From Topomyia yanbarensis (taxonomy: Eukaryota; Arthropoda; Insecta; Diptera; Culicidae): a DNA stretch of 64,000 bases. The notes beneath the pieces were generated by a model that worked only from the letters and a program-made list of their open reading frames with translations, had not been told where the DNA came from and searched no databases. Positions within the stretch are counted from its first letter, which is position 1. Every line of letters starts with the position of its first letter. Both the position numbers and the translations under genes were made by a program. Shown piece after piece: positions 58,801 through 64,000 of this stretch. The stretch spans positions 1-64,000 of the forward strand of contig NW_026683347.1 in the NCBI RefSeq assembly GCF_030247195.1, written 5' to 3'.

Positions 58801-59185
58801 ACATGGGACAATTATGCTTCTAGCGGCAGTTCATAGATCATTAATAATCCAGAAGTATATTATAAAACAAATCGTTTTCATTATAGATCTTGGAGCAGAC
58901 AGATTCGTATACTACGTGTATGCGGAAAATTTACGTCTAAATGATGGAGCTGATAATATCATTGATGGCCTTGAGAATTTGATGGCAGTATACTACGTAC
59001 ACAATTTTATGTACGTTACCAGCAATGGGAAGTTTCTGGAATTTGTTCAGCAATATTTCCTCAAAATTATTCCACTGCTGGGATCAAAGAGCACTGCAAC
59101 AAGAGTAGGACGACGTCAGCGCGTCGTGCGGAAGATCATCACAGCTCTTTCGGAACATGAAATTGTCGACCAACAGAACAAATGA
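46815..59185 (+). CDS. second CACTA-element gene, five exons, 601-residue accessory protein (SAMD3-like)
   Basis: The proposed coding exons are 46815-46917, 46974-47156, 56759-57918, 57977-58037 and 58887-59185. Each junction has GT-AG borders (donors GTAAGT, GTATGA, GTGACA, GTGTGT; acceptors TTGCAG, CAACAG, TTGCAG, TTATAG). The phases agree, giving 602 codons including TGA. Exons 1-2 encode a small N-terminal domain. Exon 3 encodes an acidic linker, then a basic patch and a helical block (about 248-325, with RMMRIS, SVAKQILSRYPCLEF, SLKYKMINR). The last exon gives DLGADRFVYYVYAENLRL. The layout resembles animal proteins often labelled SAM domain-containing protein 3-like, whose role is unknown. 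No SAM domain is obvious here. Its position suggests an accessory DNA-binding or regulatory partner, like plant TNPA (inference). The start codon is the first ATG after the transposase stop. Confidence 0.6.
47560..47800. repeat. diverged relative of the 51.7-kb palindrome
   Basis: GATTCAGAATCCTAACTGAT, CCGGAATTGTGACTC and AATCGGTTGTTGAATTTG occur in the same order as in the palindrome at 51700-51895. A diverged single-arm copy of the same element is likely. Nothing else is recognised between 47157 and 48640 except the B-box-like AGGGTCGAATCCTGGTCC near 48012. Confidence 0.4.
48648..48934. mobile_element. hAT MITE with perfect 8-bp target duplication
   Basis: The ends are CAGCGATTCTCAACCT and the complement of CAGCGGTTCTCAACCT. 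GTCTAAAA at 48640-48647 is repeated at 48935-48942. The interior contains three or four tandem units of about 33 bp beginning GGGGTCCGCG. The CAG start and 8-bp duplication are diagnostic of hAT elements. It is 287 bp, non-coding and nested in the second CACTA gene intron. Confidence 0.9.
49083..49255. mobile_element. 173-bp hairpin MITE
   Basis: Inverted ends CTCTTAGCAAAAAACAACCA and the complement of CTCTTAGCAAAAAACAATCA, continuing to about 27 bp. The AT-rich interior has repeated AAAACTTTTATTTTGATTA. One end of a relative is at 12046-12110. I cannot identify a target duplication. Confidence 0.7.
49256..50290. other. no feature seen
   Basis: AT-rich intron sequence. Open frames are short, and nothing is recognised. 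Confidence 0.4.
50402..51411 (-). pseudogene. non-LTR retrotransposon ORF1 (gag-like) relic
   Basis: Read on the minus strand from 51411. It has IRPNTVAIDFRSFRIRPS, IQLEHVRHAVLITFN, NNLKHVLVCDNVEIKIPIY, then after a frameshift near 51130 IQDNENIEVKLHDLSP, VMSNFGAVESI, WRNYFPGISNGVFVVIMR and PIPSYLTLQY. A cysteine-containing TCQFCEQTAYYGQPFP knuckle-like segment follows. This order (RRM-like part, FPGISNGVR motif, zinc knuckle) is typical of ORF1 proteins of mosquito I/R1/LOA-type elements. A stop at 50639-50641 interrupts the same frame, which then continues to 50402. No endonuclease or reverse transcriptase follows, so it is a fragment. It probably reached this intron by retrotransposition. 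Confidence 0.7.
51700..51895. mobile_element. palindromic MITE
   Basis: The core arms at 51749-51795 and 51803-51849 (CTGAATGGAGTCAGTATGGA onward) pair almost perfectly around a short TGATTCG loop. Weaker pairing extends outward to about 51700 and 51895 (AACTGGGAGCAAC with the complement of TTAACTGGGAAG). It is non-coding. The open frames across it are by-products of symmetry. Confidence 0.8.
52000..52311. mobile_element. hAT MITE with perfect 8-bp target duplication
   Basis: It begins CAGGGTGGCCAGACCTACCG and ends with the complement of CAGGGTGACCAGATA. AATCCATG at 51992-51999 recurs exactly at 52312-52319. The interior is rich in CTACCGATA/TATCGGTAG words. It is 312 bp with no coding capacity. 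A non-autonomous hAT element. Confidence 0.9.
52320..53814. other. no feature seen
   Basis: AT-rich intron sequence with short open frames only. Confidence 0.4.
53815..55995 (+). repeat. composite header repeat, copy 2 (units A and B)
   Basis: Collinear with 1635-3573 but more complete. Unit A starts at 53815 with TGCCTTTCTCATATAAAG and has a (TG)n run at 53935-53980 and a polypyrimidine tract near 54738-54910. Unit B restarts at 54997 with its own header and GT-rich run (55112-55172). It ends with ATGAGAAAGGCA (55956-55967), the exact inverse of the opening TGCCTTTCTCAT, and then ATTGCACCTCTAGGTGG. The repeated GARATGRCTGAACCGATTTT module is present throughout. It lies in the big intron of the second CACTA gene. 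Confidence 0.8.
55998..56758. repeat. AGGTA/TACCT-rich intron tract
   Basis: Between about 56190 and 56430, TTACCTA and TTAGGTA words recur in both orientations (near 56202, 56247, 56278, 56289, 56301, 56342, 56396, 56404). A partial duplication TAGG..GCATCCAGAA occurs near 56357 and 56539. It may be a decayed mobile element. It ends at the exon-3 acceptor. Confidence 0.35.
58752..58830. mobile_element. 31-bp-arm hairpin in the last intron
   Basis: The left arm begins ACTGCCGCTAGAAGCAT and continues to CCCATGTG; the right arm is its complement with two mismatches. The loop is 17 bases. Size and near-perfect pairing fit either a tiny MITE or a precursor hairpin RNA on the gene's strand. Confidence 0.8.
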
Positions 59186-59299
59186 AGCAGCAATTTGCGA
59201 TAGTCGAGCTCAAAAGACAACTTTTACACAAAATTTCTAAGCGCATTATATGCATATATAAATGATCTTTTCTTTTTAAATTCGCATTGGAAAATATTA

Positions 59300-59305
59300 A
59301 ATAAA
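59300..59305 (+). terminator. AATAAA polyadenylation signal of the second CACTA gene
   Basis: AATAAA lies 115 bp after the TGA of exon 5 and before the right terminal inverted repeat. It is the expected place for the 3' end of a transcript of the element. Confidence 0.45.
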
Positions 59306-59586
59306 CTGAAGTACATAGTTTACGAATTCATCAGTTATCCGAAGCAACCATATTGATTTCTTTGTTCGTTAATTGTCAACAAGCCTATAAGAAATGGTCT
59401 ATTGTAGATTTCGGTTATGCAATATAATTACATTGAAAATTCAGTGCATGTAAAAATCAATGGTTTTATGTATTTTTACATTCAACATTTTACATTATGG
59501 TCTCATGTAATTTTACATTCAACAAGACGCTCCTATTATGTGCAACTTAGATGATGTAATTTCACAAGAAATTTTCTAACTGTGTA

Positions 59587-60216
59587 GCCCTGTTTCTATT
59601 ATTTGAAGCCATTGGTTAGAGCTGTGTCTGTCATCTTCGTTCAACGCATTGGCTTAAATGGTAGAGCGACAATTGGGGCATTCGAGTCGAGTTTGCGTTG
59701 TGATTAACCAGAAGTATTTCAGCATTCTCAAGACATCTTCGTTACTATATTGGTTCATAAGGGGGGATAAAGGTTTCAGTGCAGAAAAAAATTAATATTT
59801 CATTATTCTGTAATTATTGTAAATGAACAATCTCTTCTGTTGTTGATAAACAATAAAATTTGCATTTTTTTCAAGGCATCAGTTTCTGAAGCTTAAACCA
59901 AAAAGGTTATAACTTTATTTAGGAAAATTTCGTAGATATTGTTGTGTTGGAAAACTTCTTTGAAATTTTTAAACCTCCTAAGATGACAGTTTCGGAATTA
60001 TGTTAGTTTAAACCGCAAAAAAAAATTATTCCACTTCAAAAGTGTTTATTTTTTAACTTCACTAGGCCGTATAGTTATTAGGCCGAAGGGCCATTAAGCC
60101 AACGGACACAAGGCCAAATGGATCAAAGAAAGAACCAAATAGCGTAGTTGGAACTGAACATAAGATTTATAAAAATTTGTTAGTTTTCAATAAAGGGTGA
60201 TTTTTTTGCGATTTTG
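59587..60216. other. flank, with a degenerate minisatellite-like motif
   Basis: No gene. Near 60063-60120 the phrases TTAGGCCGAAGGGCCATTAA and AAGGCCAAATGGATCA echo the GGCCGAAAGGGTCATTTGGCC unit of the 26.6-kb minisatellite, without regular spacing. Confidence 0.35.
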
Positions 60217-61308
60217 GCCTTTCTCATATAGAAAGGTTATGCAATCACTCTGAAAAACGTCAACTTAATCCCGGCCCAAAGGGCCGAGTGTCATATCCCA
60301 TTCGACTCAGTTCGTCGAGATCGGAAAAAGTCTGTATGTGTGTGTGTATGTATGTGTGTATGTGTGTGTATGTGTGTATGTGTGTGTATGTATGTGCGTA
60401 TGTGTCAAATAATGTTACTGATTTTTCTCAGAGATGGCTGGACCGATTTGCCCAAACTTAGTCTCAAATGAAAGGTGCAACCTTCCCATCGGCTGCTATT
60501 GAATTTTGGATCGATCGGAATCGGTTCCAGAATTACGGGTTTCAGAGTGCGGCCACACAGAAATTTCTCATATAAACTATAGGAAAAATTAAAAATAGAA
60601 TTTTTATTTTTGATGCTAAATGTGTTCAAGGTACATGAAACGTCGAGATTTGATGCAAACTCGAAAAAAAAATTGACGACGATTCACTTTTTTGGATTTT
60701 GGCACATTTTTGCCTTTCTCATATAGAAAGGTTATGCAATCACTTTGAAAAACGTCAACCTAATCCCCTATTTTTTTTTGACTCGCATAAGGTTTCTGGA
60801 TTTTAACAGGGGCGTAGTTGATGGTTTAAGGAGAGGGGTTACACCCCCCCCCCCCTCCCTCTACTGTTCACTCCCCTCCCTTAAAAATCTTCTTAAATCA
60901 CCCCTCAGACCACCACCCCATCCAACCCTCATACCCCTCCCTTTCAACCCCATCATCTTTAAATCACCACTATATCACAAAGCATACCAATTTAAGCTGG
61001 GGAGTCGTTCGTTCATGGGACTTTCGCCCTCCTCACATACCCACCCCCGCATGACAAAATGAGTTAGCAAGCAGATAACATTGAACTAATGCTGATTAGG
61101 CTAATGAAGTACGATATTTTTTTTTCAAGTGTTTCACCGTCGACACGTAGCTCATCAAGTTCGTGGCTGGCAAGCCATTGTGTATAAGTGCAAAGTGTAC
61201 TAAGAATGTAATGGACATTTCCACAATTATGTTGAACATAAAAAGCCTCCGTGCCATGGTTTAGAGAAATGAGAAAGGCACAATTGCACCGCTAGGTGGA
61301 TTAAATCA
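60217..61308 (+). repeat. header repeat, copy 3 (truncated, nested)
   Basis: It starts with GGCCTTTCTCATATAGAAAGG and a GGCCCAAAGGGCCGAG header, then a GT-rich run (60334-60406) and one GAGATGGCTGGACCGATTT module. A second opening at 60711 is followed by a C-rich tract (60843-60960). It ends with ATGAGAAAGGCA (61270-61281) and ATTGCACCGCTAGGTGG. It is the same family as at 1635 and 53815. Confidence 0.7.
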
Positions 61309-61734
61309 GATTTTTTTTAACTTTAAAACTAACTGTTTAGCATATTGACGTCATCTTCGCTGCATATTTAAATAAAACGATTGGTTTGTTCCACATTAAC
61401 ACATATTTACATTTAGGCTTGTCGCAAACCAAAACATGGTCTTGGTTAAGCCGCATTACACAAGCTTCCCCGCAAGACTCATAGCAATGTAGAAAATGGT
61501 TGTTCAGTAGGGGCACATGCATTCAATAAATAGTCGTTTTTAAAACTTCGTGACAACCTGAAATGATAAAGCTAATATCTATGTAATAAAGCTGCCTTGA
61601 TAGAATGTTTTACATCATATGTAACACGAAAGAACAGCTCATGTTTGAAATAAGGATAATAGCTAATGATTTTAGTTGTTCAAAAACTATTTTGAAAAAC
61701 GACAACTCACTGGTGGAAATGTTTGTACGTGTGG
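61309..61734. other. no feature seen
   Basis: AT-rich spacer between two repeats. Confidence 0.4.
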
Positions 61735-63142
61735 ATGAATATTAGTGCATCGCATTTTTTTTTGCGTTCTCAAAGGCCCCCCTCTCATAATGTGATAAAT
61801 GTCAAAGTAAGCTCAGATGCCAAATTTCACATTATTTGGACAATTCTAGACTCCCGCCCATTTCGCTTGCAATTTTTAAAATTGATACTATGGAAAATTA
61901 TGGAAGAAAAATATATTAAATGTTATAACTTTTGATGTAGCAATCATAAAATTACAATTTATACCTTAGTATTTGAATGAAGACATTTCCGAGTCTAGAA
62001 AAATACGAAAAAGTAGGGTACTGTGTCATTTTGGCCCCAAAATCCCCTATTTTAAAAAAAAAATTTGCTCTGTGATGCAAGTCATACATATTTTGCAGTT
62101 TTTCTAATGTGATAAAATCTCAGAAATCGAACGGAACCTTTTTGACCATTGTCCGAATACGAGAAGTTGGGTTTATTGCGCCTTTTGTCACTCATGTTAA
62201 ATTTTATCACGTTCTCGAGCATATATCTTTATTATTCTTCGCTTAATTTTAATAAATTGTACCTTGCTGAACGTAGAAAATCCTTAGGAACAAAATAAAA
62301 ATAGATTCGTTAGCGGTAAAATTCAGAAACATCAAATTATCTGACATACAGTCTCGATTTCACATTTTTTTTTCATAAAATCGCACATATTTACTCCATT
62401 TAACAACAAAATTCTTATTTATTTGACTACTTCTAGTGTAAAATACGCTTGGAGATCACATGAGAAAAGTTTCCATCCTGGAAAAATAGGGGAAGTTGAG
62501 GTATTAGGACATTTAATGAAAAAATGTGATTTGTAGAGCTAAATCAAAAAAATTAATGTTTCTGAATTTTACCGCTCCCGAATTTATTTTTATTGTATTC
62601 CTAAGAATTTTCCACGTTCAAAAATGTACATTTTATACACGAGAAAATGATAAAATTTAATATGAATGACAAAAGGCCCTATAACCCCAACTTCTCATAA
62701 TCGGACAAAGATCAAAAAGGTTCCGATCAATTTCTGAGATTTTTTCACATTAGAAAAACAGTAAAATATGTATGATTTGCATCACAGAGCAGAAATTTTG
62801 TTAAAAGTAGGGGATTTTGGGGTCAAAATGATTCAGTACTCCACTGTCCCGTATTTTTCTATAATCGGAGATATCTCTATTCAAATACTAAGGTTATTTC
62901 ATTAAAAAGAGGTATAAATTGTAATTTTCTAATTGCTACTTCAAAAGTTATAAAATTTAATATATTTATCTTGCATAATTTCCCATAGCACCAATTTCAA
63001 AAAATTCAAGCAAAGTGGGCGGGAGTCTAGAATTGTCCAAATGATGTGAAATTTGACATCTGAGTTTACTTTGACATTTGTCACAATATGAGAGGGGGGG
63101 GGGCTTTGAGAATTAATTTTTTTGCAATGCCCTAATGAATAT
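61735..63142. mobile_element. 1.4-kb fold-back element
   Basis: Arms of about 600 bp. ATATTAGTGCATCGCA near 61738 pairs with the complement of TTGCAATGCCCTAAT near 63123. CTCAAAGGCCCCCCTCTCAT pairs with the complement near 63093. GACTCCCGCCCATTTCGCTT pairs with the complement near 63013. TTTGCTCTGTGATGCAAGTC pairs with that near 62785. The centre is near 62440. It is non-coding. A diverged half copy lies at 16195-16560. Confidence 0.8.
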
Positions 63143-64000
63143 GTGCGAAGGCGTTTTCAAGACGCCGTAACATTTCCCGGTACTGTGGCAAAACCTCAGT
63201 CTCAGCGCATAATATAACAGTAGTGGTTCGAAGGGGTTGAAGAACTTCAATTAAAAACTGTTGTCTTTGTACGATGCATCACAAGCGGTCGGACCCGAAA
63301 GTACAAAGTCATCGAGTTTTCGTCTGAAATGTGCACTGGTTAGGTAGCTTCAGTAATTGGCACAGAGTAGATAAACACATTTTGTGTATCAGAATATATT
63401 GGCTCAAATGGCACGTTCCCCGTACATAGTCGGGGATTTGTGCCTTAAGGCGGTGGCAACTATATTGCCACCTTTTCGTTTCGTTCATAACGCAGAAATA
63501 TGAAGTGAGAAGTGTTTCAATCTTATGAAATCTACTTGTTAGGAGTCTTGCAACTCTTCATATTATTTTTTATTGAGATTCAGTGAAAAATGTCGGAATG
63601 GCGAAGAGTTTTTTGAAAAAAAAATAGGATGATTTCCTTTAGGACAATAAAATTAGCACGATTTTGAAAAAAATACTCTATTAGTTGGTGATGCAAATTT
63701 ATAAAAACAACTATTTCTGATCCGAAAATTTGGTTTATGAGTGGTAAAAGTAAAAAAAAAGGAATAAATGAACGTCTGTTACCAGTGGCCTCATTTTTCA
63801 ACGTATCCTCAGAAAAACGGGGGTTATTTACTGTTAATCAGGCAATAACCAGTAACCCACCTTAATTTCTTTCTGAATTTCTGATCCAGCTCGATTTGTC
63901 TTCATATTTGCACCAATCTCGTTGAAAATACCTTGAAACATTACGAAAACTGACGTTTTCTAACGGGCGGTAGCAAGTATCTTTTTAAAACAGATTTTTT
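63143..64000. other. no gene recognised
   Basis: Includes a less AT-rich stretch (63170-63480) with CGTTCCCCGTACATAGTCGG and an inverted pair GGTGGCAAC..TTGCCACC near 63451-63474. This is likely repeat-derived. The rest is AT-rich and anonymous. Confidence 0.35.

Larger units (their letters stand above)
43748..59584 (+). mobile_element. CACTA/EnSpm-like DNA transposon with two apparently intact genes
   Basis: The left end is CACCGTTAGAAA at 43748. The right end, read inward, is CACAGTTAGAAA ending at 59584 (11 of 12 match). Both begin with CAC, as CACTA elements do, and each is bordered by TA (43746-43747 and 59585-59586), a plausible 2-bp target duplication. Beyond the tips are related subterminal segments: 18 of 22 bases match between 43961-43982 and the complement of 59523-59544 (shared CGCTCC and TATGTGCA words). 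TGTAA/ACAT-type short repeats occur at both ends. Inside are an 884-codon TNP2-like transposase and a five-exon second gene, both open. The 15.8-kb size comes mainly from later insertions into the second intron of gene 2. The borders rest on short repeats and are less certain than the genes. Confidence 0.6.

Overview
The window reads as repeat-rich, AT-rich nuclear DNA of an insect, most likely a culicine mosquito (Aedes-like). The reasons are the density and style of the repeats: families opening with the GCCTTTCTCATATAGAAAGG header, 17-bp GGTCATTTGGCCGAAAG minisatellite DNA, hAT, TA-flanked and fold-back elements, and jockey-like non-LTR retrotransposons. The species call is inference. There are no bacterial-type operons and almost no host coding sequence: one good candidate host exon (42799-42915) and one histone H3 pseudogene (14906-15133).

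Layout. 1-13 kb: composite repeat copy 1 (1635-3573), a TGATAAC-rich stretch, two hairpin elements, a three-unit tandem repeat of about 430 bp (9.2-10.4 kb) and a 125-bp modular repeat (12.1-12.8 kb). 13.1-17.1 kb: a hAT-type element with a perfect 8-bp target duplication. Nested inside it are a 0.9-kb TA-flanked element, a histone H3 pseudogene with its 3' histone stem-loop, and half of a fold-back element. 18.05-21.69 kb: a TA-flanked element with long terminal inverted repeats. 24.2-25.15 kb: second copy of the 0.9-kb element. 25.75-33.17 kb: a fold-back, a 2.7-kb 17-bp minisatellite and a 3.7-kb palindrome built of 150-bp modules. 33.0-38.4 kb: two decayed non-LTR retrotransposons in opposite orientations. 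39.9-40.5 kb: another retroelement ORF1 fragment.

43.7-59.6 kb is the most interesting part. It holds an apparently coding-intact CACTA/EnSpm-like DNA transposon of about 15.8 kb. It has 12-bp CAC...GTG terminal inverted repeats flanked by TA, an uninterrupted 884-residue TNP2-like transposase with four N-terminal C2H2 fingers, and a second gene that starts 12 bp after the transposase stop. I can assemble that second gene from five exons into a frame-perfect 601-residue protein. Its 9.6-kb second intron is filled with other mobile elements: two hAT MITEs with perfect 8-bp duplications, a hairpin MITE, a non-LTR ORF1 relic, a palindrome and composite repeat copy 2. The two proteins probably form a transposase plus accessory pair, like the two-product CACTA elements of plants. 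The last 4 kb hold a third copy of the header repeat and a 1.4-kb fold-back. All boundaries and similarities were judged by eye.
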